Below, piece by piece: positions 43,987 through 53,008 of a stretch of 64,000 nucleotides of DNA. How positions within the stretch are numbered: position 1 is the stretch's first letter; every line of letters starts with the position of its first letter. Origin of the DNA: Prosthecobacter gellanilyticus (lineage in GTDB: Bacteria; Verrucomicrobiota; Verrucomicrobiia; Verrucomicrobiales; Verrucomicrobiaceae). The position numbers were made by a program, and so were the translations under genes. The notes below the pieces were generated by a model. The model saw only the letters and a list, made by a program, of their open reading frames with translations, was not told the DNA's origin and ran no database searches. The stretch is taken from NCBI RefSeq assembly GCF_007992435.1, contig NZ_BKAG01000009.1, positions 124,001-188,000 of the forward strand, read 5' to 3'.

Positions 43987-45402
43987 ATGCCCAGCCAGAC
44001 TTCTTCCCGTCGTTGTTTTCTTGCTCAGAGTTCATTGGCCGCTGCTGCCGGGACGCTGGGGTTTCCGGCGATCACTCGTGCGCGGTCGCCGAACTCGAAG
44101 TTGAACTTGGTGTTCATCGGGGTGGGGGGACGGGGGGCTTCGAATGTGCAGAGTTTGGTGGGGGTGCCGCTTTTGAGGGGGAAGGGTGCGAATGAGAAGA
44201 CGAGCAGCGCGCCGATTCCGGAGCCGAGCGAGAATGTGGTGGCGATCTGTGATGTGAACGGGGAGAACCTGGACCGGGCGGCGGCGGCTTTCAAAGGGGC
44301 GAGGGCGTTCCGGGATTTCCGCAAGCTGTATGAGACGATCAAGGAGAGCGAGATAGACGGGGTGGTGGTGAGCACGACGGAGCACACGCATGCGTATGCC
44401 ACCATGCCGGCGCTGAAGATGAAGAAGCCGGTGTATTGCGAGAAGCCGCTGACGCGGGATGTGGCGGAGGCGCGGCTGATCACGAAGGCGGCGGCGGACG
44501 CGGGTGTGGTGACGCAGATGGGCACGCAGATCCATGGCATGCCGAACTATCGCCGGGTGGTGGAGCTGATCCAGAGCGGGGCCATCGGCAAGGTCAGGGA
44601 GGCGCATGTGTGTGTGTCGCGCTCCTGGGGTTTGCAGAGCCAGGAGGAGGCGGAGAAGAACAAGGACATTGTCTTTGTGACGGAACGGCCGAAGGAGGAG
44701 CAGACTCCGCCGCCGTATCTGGATTGGGATCTTTGGTTAGGCCCGGCGCCGTATCGCCCGTACAACGAGGTTTATTTCCCGGGGCCGAAATGGTATCGCT
44801 GGTGGGATTTCGGCAATGGCACGATGTCTGATCTGGGCAGCCACTGGAACGACCTGCCGTTCTGGGCGCTGAAGCTGGACGCGCCGCTGAGCATCGAGGC
44901 CTTTGGGCCCGAGCCGCACCCGGAGATCGCCCCGGCGAACATGCATGCGGTGTATGAATACGGTCCGCGCGGGGAGATGCCCGCCTGCACGCTGCACTGG
45001 CACCAGGGCAGCAGCAAACCGGACGTGTGGAAGAACGATCCCCTCATCAGCCAGTGGGGCAGCGGTGTGCTCTTCATCGGTGACCAAGGCATGCTGCTCT
45101 CCGACTACAGCAAGCACGTCCTGCTGCCCGAAGCCCAGTTCAAGGATTTCCAACCGCCCAAGCCCTTCATCGCCGACAGCCCCGGCCAGCACGCCGAGTG
45201 GATCAACGCGATCAAGAATGGCACGCCGACGGCGAGCCCGTTCAGTTATGCCGGGCCGCTCAGTGAGGCGAACCATTTGGGGAATGTCGCGTTCCGTGCC
45301 GGTGGCAAGATCCTGTGGGATGCGAAGGCGATGAAGATCACGAACAATGAGGCTGCGAACCGGTTCTTGTCACGGGAGCCGAGGAAGGGGTGGAGTTTGT
45401 AA
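43987..45402 (+). CDS. Tat-exported Gfo/Idh/MocA-family oxidoreductase (471 aa)
   Basis: A twin-arginine signal ([17 protein letters not shown], Arg8-Arg9) exports this NAD(P)-dependent sugar oxidoreductase or glycosidase-like protein folded. The Rossmann motif is [16 protein letters not shown], and [13 protein letters not shown] is the family signature with the catalytic Lys. [20 protein letters not shown] is typical of the C-terminal sheet. Similar exported members in Verrucomicrobiota and Planctomycetota act on sugars; the substrate is not known here. The upstream frame starts at a TTG at 43966 but ATG 43987 fits the signal better. It converges with the STAND gene after 21 bp. Confidence 0.92.
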   Translation: MPSQTSSRRCFLAQSSLAAAAGTLGFPAITRARSPNSKLNLVFIGVGGRGASNVQSLVGVPLLRGKGANEKTSSAPIPEPSENVVAICDVNGENLDRAAAAFKGARAFRDFRKLYETIKESEIDGVVVSTTEHTHAYATMPALKMKKPVYCEKPLTRDVAEARLITKAAADAGVVTQMGTQIHGMPNYRRVVELIQSGAIGKVREAHVCVSRSWGLQSQEEAEKNKDIVFVTERPKEEQTPPPYLDWDLWLGPAPYRPYNEVYFPGPKWYRWWDFGNGTMSDLGSHWNDLPFWALKLDAPLSIEAFGPEPHPEIAPANMHAVYEYGPRGEMPACTLHWHQGSSKPDVWKNDPLISQWGSGVLFIGDQGMLLSDYSKHVLLPEAQFKDFQPPKPFIADSPGQHAEWINAIKNGTPTASPFSYAGPLSEANHLGNVAFRAGGKILWDAKAMKITNNEAANRFLSREPRKGWSL

Positions 45403-45423
45403 ACCTATTCTCCAGTTACTCGA

Positions 45424-48400
45424 CTATGTTGTTAGGGCTGCCTCGAGGAGTGCAAACTTGACAGGTCTCACCTCATTGGTTGCGGTATCCCGAGCGAGTT
45501 GACAAAGTGGTCCGGCATCCTCACGGAGGTATAAGAGTTGATTAGAAATCCATTCGCGAAATACGTGATCAGTCTGTACTGCTGGCGCTATCAATCCCGC
45601 TAGTGTGATCTGAGTGTCGAGATCGGCAACAACTTGCAACTTACCCAGAGTCAAATCTCTGCAGTCTCGATCTGTCTGTAGTCTTGAATTTATAGCCTGG
45701 AGGCCATCCCTAGCCTCGCCGAAATATGATTTTTTTAGTTTGGCCGGATAACGTTCGATATAGTCTGCCATCAGGGATGCGTTTGCCTTTAAAGCAAATA
45801 ACCATGCGGTTACTGGTTCGGGCCCATCAATATAACGAGGCAAATTTTCGATTGCGTCAGCAATTCGATTTGAGTCAGGCCAACCCCTGCACAATGCCAC
45901 CAAACCAACTTCTTGTATAAGTCCATCCTCTGCCACCAATGCTAACACTTGGCCTGCTGTCGCATCTCCAGGGAAATGATCGACCAAATAGGAAGCCATT
46001 GCATTATATGCACGAGTTTCCAACATCATCATCGATTGCCCCCTTCCTGACTGAAAGTGCTGGAGTCTAGTTAGGAACAGATCTCGGAGATTTGTGCTAC
46101 GTCCATGCAGAATGATCAGAGCTTGCACATCTTCAAGGTCCAGATGGGTGGTATTCCTAACGGTTTCCTCAAGGGCGCTTGTTTGCTCAATGGCATGCTT
46201 TCCTTTTCCAGCTTTGGCCAACTCGCTGACAAGAACTGCTACATGACGAAATTTGGCCCAGATGTCAGGTATGTTTGTAACCAAAGAGTCCCAATGCTCT
46301 ACAAGTGATGATACGAACTCCCAATTGTTCTGAGAGTTGGCAAAGGTGCTCAGTTCGAGCGGGCGTCCATTTTTTGGCTCTTTTGCTATCACATCAACAC
46401 GTCCGAGTTCCAGTAAGGCGGCTATGGCCGCTTGTTGCCGTGCTTCTTCCAGTCCAAAACATTTAAGGTCTGACTCAAGCTCTGCTATAAAGTCGTGTGT
46501 AGGATATCCTGTGCGGATACATGAGCGGGCATAGGCGCGAGCTGCCACGGTTCTTGTTTCTCCCCTCGGCTCATGTCGATATTCACTTAGAATCGTGATG
46601 GCGCTTGCTATACCCCTTCGAGCCAAGGGATCAATAGCACGCACTAGCTCCAGCCTGAGATCCTCATGAACGGCTTGCATAGTCTTATCCAACATGGGAC
46701 GTATCTCGGCATCGGTCGCATATACTTCATAGAGCGACGACAACATTATGTCGCTCGAATACATGTTGGATTTTGCCAATTGGCGAATCAAAGGTTTTTC
46801 GGGCCAAATTCCCAAAAGGGTTTTATGCCCGAGGCGCCAGTAATGACCCTCACTGTCATTTATAAGCCTAGTTTCAGCTATTAGCCAGATATCCGGTGTG
46901 TCGCGCCCCTCTGTCTCTACTAGAGCCTCCAAAGCCCGACAAGACTCGGAAGTATGTGATTGCCGGGCAATTTGTCGCAGCGCGTCGCTCAGATTGCTCT
47001 TTTCTTGAATGATAGTGGGAAGCCACTTTGCAGCTTCTGCGCGTCTCTTTTCATCGCGTATGTATTCGGCCAAGACGGCATGTATTTCCACGTCTTCCGA
47101 CCCATACATATCGAATAGGGTAGAGATAATCCATGCGGGCATAGAGTGACCTTGACGTAGCCAGTCGAGCAAGGCTTGACGACACTTTAGCGTGCCTCCA
47201 AGTTTTGCAATTATAGCAGTCTCCATTGGGTTATGGCCCGTGCGATTCCTCTCGAGCCATTCCTCTGCGGGAGAAATTAGCAATCTGTGTCGGGTGAAGC
47301 CCGCGAGTAACGATTCATGTATATCGCTGAGAACAAGATCGAGGTCGTTTCTGCGATGCATCGACATCTGGGTTGCTAGCATCTGGGCTACCTCGTCATC
47401 GCCTGGACATCCGCTAACAAGATATTGTATTGCCAGCCGAGAAGGAATCGAGTCCGGGAACCCAACACGTCCAACCTGTCCTAATGCTTCACGTTTTAGT
47501 TCGAGATCGTGTGGCCACCCTGCCGACAGCGCACTTACTATATCCCTGCCCCAAGGCCAAAGCATGCTTTCTTGGCGACAGAAACCTATCAACGCCGAAC
47601 GCACTTCCGAAGAACGTTCGCCACGGTGAAACTGAGCTAGCACTGCGACGTATCGGATTTCTAGTGCTTTAGCTTTACTTGCTGATTCCAAAACCGAGGG
47701 GAGTGCTGGATGTTCGGGCCACCCTCTAGCAAAGGCGTGCAAGGCGGATGCAAGCAAAGTTGCCTCGGCTCCTTCTTTGAGGATTGTGAGCAATTCGTCG
47801 GCTAATTGTGGCGCATTTGAAGCGCAACAAGCCAGAGCTTCGGCAATCCTACGATACTCATACCTACTGGTGCAGTTGTGCAATGCGATGCGCAAATTTG
47901 AAACCGTGTCAGGCATGGGATTCTCTGCGGCACTTGCCGGGGCCTCATTCATCCACTCGACACGGCCAGGAAACCACCTGCTCATCCGTGCCGCGACAAG
48001 ATCACTTACATGCTCCGAAAGCAGGCCTCTTGCCATCTCCCTTATCAGTACAAGACGCAAAGGCATCCAACGGCCACATTCAATCCATGAGAACGCTTGG
48101 TTGACGAGCTCGCGCGCTTTTCTGCGGGAACAATTAATTTCTGCTACGGCAAGGCGCGTTAGTAAAATTTGTTGAGTAGGTTCGTCGATTTGATCTAACG
48201 GTGGTTTTAGAATCTCTTCAATTAGCCCGTCGACGTCATCCGGACGGTCTAACAACTGCATGAGAGATAGCGTCACTTCATGCCATGGTGTCCTCCTACC
48301 TGATTCTGCGCAGTATTCTCTTACTCGATCAAGAGGCAATCTAGACAGATACTTGGCAGCTAAGTACTCTTGAAAGATCCGGTGAACCAGCCCAACATGT

Positions 48401-50271
48401 TGTTCTTGCGGCGCTACCAATATCCCGAACTCATGTTGGCCTAATTCGAGAACACGATTCGACCATTCTTCTGCTTCGCCCGTAGGTAAATCGATTTCAG
48501 AGTGGAAATAGGCGCGAAGGAGTTCAATTGCCCGTTCATTCGACACGACCAGTGAGTTAGGCTCGTGATGAATGCGATATGCCAGATACTCGATCCCACG
48601 TCGAACTCGATTGGAGCGCAAAATGGACAGATCGGCTCGTTGCATTGCTGCTCTTGCTCGGCGATGCGGCTGATCATCCAACAGTGCTTTTACAAGTTCC
48701 TCGATAGCAGCCAGCCTGCTATTAGGAAGCACCCGTCCCATAAGGCGCAAATAGATCATTGCTGAGAGCAGTAACGGAACGCCTCCTAACTCGGATAAAG
48801 CAGGATCAGTGTATAAGTCGTCCGTAAACTCTGACGCGTCACGCGTTACTGCCGACTCCAATGCCACCATGGCAAGAGATCCTTCAGCTTGATGAAAATG
48901 CCTGAACCAGTAGGTGGCAAATTCTCGTTGCTGTGGGACCGTGAGGGGGAGAAGGCTCGCTCTCTTCCAATCAGGACCAAAATCACTGATGCGCTCAAAT
49001 CCAAGCGGGCGACTCGTTGCGATAATTGGAAGGTGTCTAGTTTGAACATAGGCAGTCAAAGCAGTAAATGCCGACGCTGCTGCTTCTTGATTCTGCCACT
49101 CGTCGAGACCATCAACTAGAAGAATAAGGCGTTCGTCTGCTAACATTTCTTCAAGGAGCGATAGCACTTCACTCTTCGCTCCAAGAACACTTAGCCATGA
49201 ATGGAGTGCGCCCTCAATGGAAGGGGCTGCGTTCTCGGCGAAATGATGAGTTAAGTATGCGAAAGGAAGTAACAGCGGTAGCCGATGCGCCCAAGATTTC
49301 GCAAGTGTGGGGAAACGAGTGCTGTCGCTCAGTAGTGCGTAGATCACGACCCGTAAAGCAGCGCTTTTCCCGAAGCCTGCACCACCAATTAATAGAAATC
49401 GATCACTCGCAGCTAAGCCTACGGATAATGAGACTGTGGTTCTTATTTCTCTTCTTTGGAATCGCGTGTGTATAGATGATCGAGCGCTTTCTTCAGTGCT
49501 GTCTTGTGATCGAGGTCTGCGGTCTTGTTCAACCACAGATTCAACAAGCTCGATAGATGGCTCAACATAGCGATCAAAGACTGCCACTGGCCTTACCGCC
49601 CCGCCGAAATGAGGATACGCCGCAGGAATACCACCATCAACGCTTTGAAAAAGAGTAGCATATAAAGTTAAAATGAAACGACGTGCGCTGATCCGATTTT
49701 CCCGATTGAGCTTACGCCCTGACAAGTTGTTTGCCGCTTGTGGCCCATTAAATGCATGAACCCAAGGTCGGTCGAAGAAATCGTCAACCAGATCAGGATG
49801 GTCTTTCAACATCAATGAAAGACGGTCCCTGTCTAAAGGCTCAAAAACGATGCCTCTATCTTTGCATCGTTTGTGCTGTCTTTCTATCTCCTCGGCTAGC
49901 TCCGTTGCGTTTAAGCTTGGAGCTACCGCAAGCCGGAAGCTCTTGCTCCTGCTTGCCCAATCTCCATCTAAAAACTTTGTGACGGCATCCTTGATGTTAG
50001 TTGCTGTAATTTCCCTGTATCGTTTGCATTGCCAAGTGCCATACCCGCCAGCCGAATCACGAACATATAGATCAATTCCTTCCTGTGCTTGGCCAGGCTC
50101 CCCATAGACTCTCGCGGCTTCTACATCGCCATCCCGATGTGCGAGTCGAAAGCAAAGACGCTCGAAGTTTTCCCAAGAAAGACTTCCAAAGGGAAGTGTT
50201 TGCTCCCGGGTTATGGTTGGTGGGGGAACCGGAGGGGATTCGACGTCGAACCATAGCTGAGCAGTGTCCAT
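45424..50271 (-). CDS. Avs-like STAND/NACHT NTPase with N-terminal PD-(D/E)XK nuclease (1,615 aa)
   Basis: This is the only gene of the 45.4-50.3 kb island. Counting from the TTG at 50280, the N-terminus holds a restriction-type nuclease: Glu40 (NFERLCFRLA), Asp70 (QEGIDLYV) and Q84-C-K86 (TWQCKRYRE). A NACHT/STAND NTPase follows: Walker A at 299-306 (GGAGFGKS), Walker B at 386-394 (ILLVDGLDE) and TSR at 422-424. Residues from about 600 to the end are a long helical-repeat region, as in sensor domains. ATG 50271 is chosen over the TTG three codons upstream. Known Avs proteins bind phage proteins through the repeats and activate the nuclease; that function is an inference here. Base composition is markedly less G+C-rich than neighbours, suggesting transfer. 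Confidence 0.85.
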   Translation of the reverse strand: MDTAQLWFDVESPPVPPPTITREQTLPFGSLSWENFERLCFRLAHRDGDVEAARVYGEPGQAQEGIDLYVRDSAGGYGTWQCKRYREITATNIKDAVTKFLDGDWASRSKSFRLAVAPSLNATELAEEIERQHKRCKDRGIVFEPLDRDRLSLMLKDHPDLVDDFFDRPWVHAFNGPQAANNLSGRKLNRENRISARRFILTLYATLFQSVDGGIPAAYPHFGGAVRPVAVFDRYVEPSIELVESVVEQDRRPRSQDSTEESARSSIHTRFQRREIRTTVSLSVGLAASDRFLLIGGAGFGKSAALRVVIYALLSDSTRFPTLAKSWAHRLPLLLPFAYLTHHFAENAAPSIEGALHSWLSVLGAKSEVLSLLEEMLADERLILLVDGLDEWQNQEAAASAFTALTAYVQTRHLPIIATSRPLGFERISDFGPDWKRASLLPLTVPQQREFATYWFRHFHQAEGSLAMVALESAVTRDASEFTDDLYTDPALSELGGVPLLLSAMIYLRLMGRVLPNSRLAAIEELVKALLDDQPHRRARAAMQRADLSILRSNRVRRGIEYLAYRIHHEPNSLVVSNERAIELLRAYFHSEIDLPTGEAEEWSNRVLELGQHEFGILVAPQEQHVGLVHRIFQEYLAAKYLSRLPLDRVREYCAESGRRTPWHEVTLSLMQLLDRPDDVDGLIEEILKPPLDQIDEPTQQILLTRLAVAEINCSRRKARELVNQAFSWIECGRWMPLRLVLIREMARGLLSEHVSDLVAARMSRWFPGRVEWMNEAPASAAENPMPDTVSNLRIALHNCTSRYEYRRIAEALACCASNAPQLADELLTILKEGAEATLLASALHAFARGWPEHPALPSVLESASKAKALEIRYVAVLAQFHRGERSSEVRSALIGFCRQESMLWPWGRDIVSALSAGWPHDLELKREALGQVGRVGFPDSIPSRLAIQYLVSGCPGDDEVAQMLATQMSMHRRNDLDLVLSDIHESLLAGFTRHRLLISPAEEWLERNRTGHNPMETAIIAKLGGTLKCRQALLDWLRQGHSMPAWIISTLFDMYGSEDVEIHAVLAEYIRDEKRRAEAAKWLPTIIQEKSNLSDALRQIARQSHTSESCRALEALVETEGRDTPDIWLIAETRLINDSEGHYWRLGHKTLLGIWPEKPLIRQLAKSNMYSSDIMLSSLYEVYATDAEIRPMLDKTMQAVHEDLRLELVRAIDPLARRGIASAITILSEYRHEPRGETRTVAARAYARSCIRTGYPTHDFIAELESDLKCFGLEEARQQAAIAALLELGRVDVIAKEPKNGRPLELSTFANSQNNWEFVSSLVEHWDSLVTNIPDIWAKFRHVAVLVSELAKAGKGKHAIEQTSALEETVRNTTHLDLEDVQALIILHGRSTNLRDLFLTRLQHFQSGRGQSMMMLETRAYNAMASYLVDHFPGDATAGQVLALVAEDGLIQEVGLVALCRGWPDSNRIADAIENLPRYIDGPEPVTAWLFALKANASLMADYIERYPAKLKKSYFGEARDGLQAINSRLQTDRDCRDLTLGKLQVVADLDTQITLAGLIAPAVQTDHVFREWISNQLLYLREDAGPLCQLARDTATNEVRPVKFALLEAALTT

Positions 50272-50348
50272 TCCAATCAACTAAGCGAAAATTCTGTTGG
50301 GGATCAAAGAAAGAATCGTATTCGCAGTCTCTTTGAGAAGATTCATCC

Positions 50349-51623
50349 ATGCCCACCTCAGTCTTTTTCGCCGCCCTCTCATTGTCAGTCTTATCCCTCA
50401 CCCACGCCGCTGACTGGCCGGAGTTTCGGGGGGCGGATGGGCAGGGGCATGCGACTGATGCGGCGGGTTTGCCGGTGGAGTGGAATCCGAATGTGAATCG
50501 GAACATTCTCTGGAAGGCGGCGTTGCCGGGGGTGGGGTGGTCGTCGCCGGTGGTGGTGGGTGACAAGATCTACCTGACCAGTGCGGTGCCGGTGGGGGGG
50601 CAGGAGCAGGCGGTGGTGGACCGGAGTTTGCGGGCGATGTGCGTGAGCGCGACGGACGGGAAGGTGATCTGGGACAAGGAGGTGTTTCCACAGTCGGCCG
50701 CGAAGGCGCCGAACATCCACCGGAAGAACAGTCATGCGAGCCCGACGCCGATCTTTGAAGATGGGAAGCTCTACGTTCACTTTGGCCACCAGGGGACGGC
50801 TTGCCTGAAGGCGGAGGATGGGAGCCAGGTGTGGACGAATCGCGAGCTGAGCTATGCGCCGGTGCATGGGGCTGGCGGAAGTCCGGTGCTGGTGGGTGAC
50901 CTCTTGATCTATAGCTCTGACGGGCAGGCGGATCCGGTGGTGATCGCGCTGGAGAAGGCGACGGGGAAGGTGCGGTGGAAGTTTGACCGGGTGAGCGAGG
51001 CGAAGAAGAAGTTTTCGTTTTGCACGCCGCTGGTGATCGAGGTGGGCGGGAAGAAGCAGGTGATCACGCCGGGGAGCGGGGTGGTGAATGCGCTGGACCC
51101 GGTGACGGGCCAGGAGGTGTGGAAGGTGCGCTATGGCGAGGGCTACTCAGTGGTGCCGCGGCCGGTGTTTGCGCACGGGATGGTGTTCATCGCGACGGGG
51201 TATGACAAGCCGACGGTGCTGGGCATCAAGGTGGATGAGAAGAGCGCCGGCGATGTGACGGACACGCACGTGGTGTGGACGCTGGACAAGTTCGCCCCGC
51301 ATAACCCGAGCATGGTGGTGGCGGGCGATGACTTGTTTATGGTGGCGGACAACGGGGTGCTTTCCTGTGTGGATGCGAAGAGCGGGACGGTGCACTACCA
51401 GGAGCGGTGCACGGGGCCGATCAGTGCGTCGATCCTGTCTGCGGACGGGAAGCTGTATCTGCAGGATGAGAAGGGCGTGGGGGTGGTGGTGAAGGCGGGG
51501 AAGACCTTTGAGGTGCTGGCGAAGAATGATCTGGCGGAGAAGAGCCTGGCGTCCTATGCGGTGGTGGGGAAGGATCTGCTTATTCGGACGGAGGGGCATC
51601 TTTGGAGGGTTGGTTCGCGGTAG
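50349..51623 (+). CDS. Exported PQQ-like beta-propeller protein (424 aa)
   Basis: The signal peptide is MPTSVFFAALSLSVLSLTHA. Mature sequence begins with WPEFRGADGQGHA, the usual start of these exported propellers. Repeated blades carry the pattern hydrophobic-x-A/C-L/V-D/K-x2-T/S-G-K/Q-x-V/I-W, for example MCVSATDGKVIWDKE, IALEKATGKVRWKF and VNALDPVTGQEVWKV. Quinone-binding residues are not evident, so it is probably a binding or structural propeller. Its coding sequence runs directly into a tandem GCGGTNG repeat in which the TAG stop sits. The STAND gene lies divergently just upstream. Confidence 0.9.
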   Translation: MPTSVFFAALSLSVLSLTHAADWPEFRGADGQGHATDAAGLPVEWNPNVNRNILWKAALPGVGWSSPVVVGDKIYLTSAVPVGGQEQAVVDRSLRAMCVSATDGKVIWDKEVFPQSAAKAPNIHRKNSHASPTPIFEDGKLYVHFGHQGTACLKAEDGSQVWTNRELSYAPVHGAGGSPVLVGDLLIYSSDGQADPVVIALEKATGKVRWKFDRVSEAKKKFSFCTPLVIEVGGKKQVITPGSGVVNALDPVTGQEVWKVRYGEGYSVVPRPVFAHGMVFIATGYDKPTVLGIKVDEKSAGDVTDTHVVWTLDKFAPHNPSMVVAGDDLFMVADNGVLSCVDAKSGTVHYQERCTGPISASILSADGKLYLQDEKGVGVVVKAGKTFEVLAKNDLAEKSLASYAVVGKDLLIRTEGHLWRVGSR

Positions 51624-51672
51624 GCGGTGGGCGGTGAGCGGTTGGCGGTTGGCGGTTGGCGGTTGGCGGTTC
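51617..51672. repeat. Eight tandem 7-bp units (GCGGTNG) spanning a stop codon
   Basis: The units run without interruption for 56 bp. The first is GCGGTAG and contains the stop codon of the PQQ-propeller gene (51621-51623). The rest is non-coding. Confidence 0.9.
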
Positions 51673-51742
51673 TCTGTTCTCGGTTTCCTGTTCTCCTGAG
51701 GTTTTTTCACAGGAGGTTGGGAGGTTGGAGCGGGGATTTTTT

Positions 51743-51778
51743 AACCGCTGATGGGACGCTGATGGGACGCTAATGGGA
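51743..51778 (+). repeat. 36-bp module of 11-bp-period repeats (family A, copy 3)
   Basis: Three 11-bp units (AACCGCTGATG, GGACGCTGATG, GGACGCTAATG) are followed by GGA. This is the same module as the arms at 486-521 and 529-563, here unpaired. Confidence 0.85.
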
Positions 51779-51790
51779 GCAATGAGTTTG

Positions 51791-51820
51791 ACCACAGAGG
51801 ACACGGAGGAGCACAGAGGG
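51791..51820 (+). repeat. CACAGAGG-type short-period repeat (family D)
   Basis: Units CACAGAGGA, CACGGAGGAG and CACAGAGGGG follow each other with a period of about 10 bp. I recall ACCACAGAGGACACAGAGG-like sequences as dispersed repeats in several unrelated bacterial genomes; function not established. Confidence 0.7.
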
Positions 51821-52244
51821 GGAACTGAGGAGGTTTTTGGCGGTGTCCAAAGGGGCCGCTTGGGTCCGTTGATTTGGGGGATGGGGTGGTGGAGATTGAG
51901 GGGATTATGAAGATGATTTTTTTACAGGAGAATTGGAGGTTTTGAGTGCTGGGGACTGGGGAGGGATGGCCGACGGAGACGGGAACCCGGGAGCCGTTTG
52001 CGGTTCCTCCTTCGCGGAACGCTTCGGAGGACAGGTGTTTACGGTGGTTTGAGAGGGAGGCTGAGCCGGGGGCGATCGGAGTGGATCCGACCTGATCGGG
52101 GTGGTGGAGACGAAAGGAACGGGGGGCGCATGGGACGCGCTTTCAGCGCTTGGCGCTGGGTGGGGGCCGGGAATCTAGGGCTTGACGCCCTAGGCTGGTA
52201 TGGGGCGCGCCTTTGGCGCTGGGGAGGTCGATGGAGAGGGGCTA

Positions 52245-52365
52245 GATCCAGGTGGATCAAGGCGGATCGTGGTGGATTTGTGGAGGCGGGGCTTGGACTC
52301 AACTTTCGGAGAAAGTTGGCCACGCTGGCCGATCCAGGCTGATCAAGGTGGATCGCGTTGGATTT
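52245..52365. repeat. Two 35-bp GATC repeat modules with 10-bp period (family E)
   Basis: Copies at 52245-52279 and 52331-52365 are alignable over 35 bp with five differences. Each has GATC at 10-bp intervals followed by NNGGYG, ending in GATTT. Confidence 0.75.
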
Positions 52366-52382
52366 TAGTCTTGAGGGGCGCT

Positions 52383-52911
52383 GCGAGTGGGGACACTCGC
52401 GCTCCACGGGGAGATCCGGGTGGATCTGCCGAGGCTCGGTGGGCCAGAACGGGCTAAAGCCCGTGCTCCGAAGCTATCCGAGTGGATCCGACCTGCTCGG
52501 GGTTGGGGGGATGGCCGGGGGAGTTTGCGGAGGGGCTCCGCGCCGCCTTCGCCCGCAGACAAGTGGGGCCCGACGCATTCGTCCTTCGCAGTCTTGCTAC
52601 GGAGAGCGGAGCAGGCCCCTACCGGGGGGCGATGGGGATGGCGGGCTTACGCCAGCCGTTACCAGAACGGGCTAAAGCCCGTGCTCCGAACCTATCCGAG
52701 TGGATCCGACCTGATCCGACTAGGACGGAGGGGAGGTGAGGGGGCTGGATCGAGGGTGAGGGATGTGGTTGGGGGCGGTGTCGCCTTTGCCGAGGCTCGG
52801 CAGGGCAGAACGGGCTAAAGCCCGTGCTCCGAAGCTATCCGAATGGATCCGACCTGATCGGGGTTGGGTTTTCATTCTGGGGAGGGCTGCGAGTGGGGAC
52901 ACTCGCGCTCC
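52383..52911. repeat. Two copies of a GCGAGTG-GGGA-CACTCGC hairpin followed by GCTCC
   Basis: Copies at 52383-52405 and 52889-52911 are identical over 23 bp: a 7-bp stem, 4-nt loop and GCTCC tail. A similar hairpin with the same tail is inside the element at 43677-43921. Confidence 0.8.
52445..52860 (+). repeat. Three direct copies of a ~50-bp element with GGGCTAAAGCCC core
   Basis: Copies at 52445-52500, 52663-52712 and 52806-52860 share CAGAACGGGCTAAAGCCCG, then TGCTCCGAA, a CTATCCGA segment and TGGATCCGACCTG. GGGCTAAAGCCC is a hairpin. A related core (CGGCTAAAGCC...CTCC) forms the arms of the 62938-63008 repeat. Confidence 0.85.
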
Positions 52912-53008
52912 GCGGGGTGGGCATTCTGGTGAATGCGCCTAGCGAGAGCTTGCACTTCGGGGTTTTCCCCCGATGATCCGCGCCCCTTTTAGCACTTTTG
53001 TTTTTGCC

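Larger units (their letters stand above)
51673..53008. other. 1.3-kb non-coding region filled with repeats
   Basis: No convincing gene lies here; open frames around 52358-52818 only reflect repeated G+C-rich DNA. It holds family A and D modules near its left end, two 35-bp copies of a 10-bp-period GATC repeat (52245-52279, 52331-52365), two hairpins (52383-52405, 52889-52911), and three copies of a ~50-bp element (52445-52500, 52663-52712, 52806-52860). The part between 51830 and 52080 shows nothing I can recognise. It ends just before aspS. Confidence 0.7.

Noticed and set aside
43947-44195. 82-residue open frame overlapping the start of the Gfo/Idh/MocA gene
   Set aside because: It is out of frame with the Tat signal and oxidoreductase, which are unmistakable.
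52358-52818. Overlapping frames of 105-143 residues in the repeat region
   Set aside because: They are made of the repeated DNA elements, in several frames at once, with no start signal or conserved pattern.
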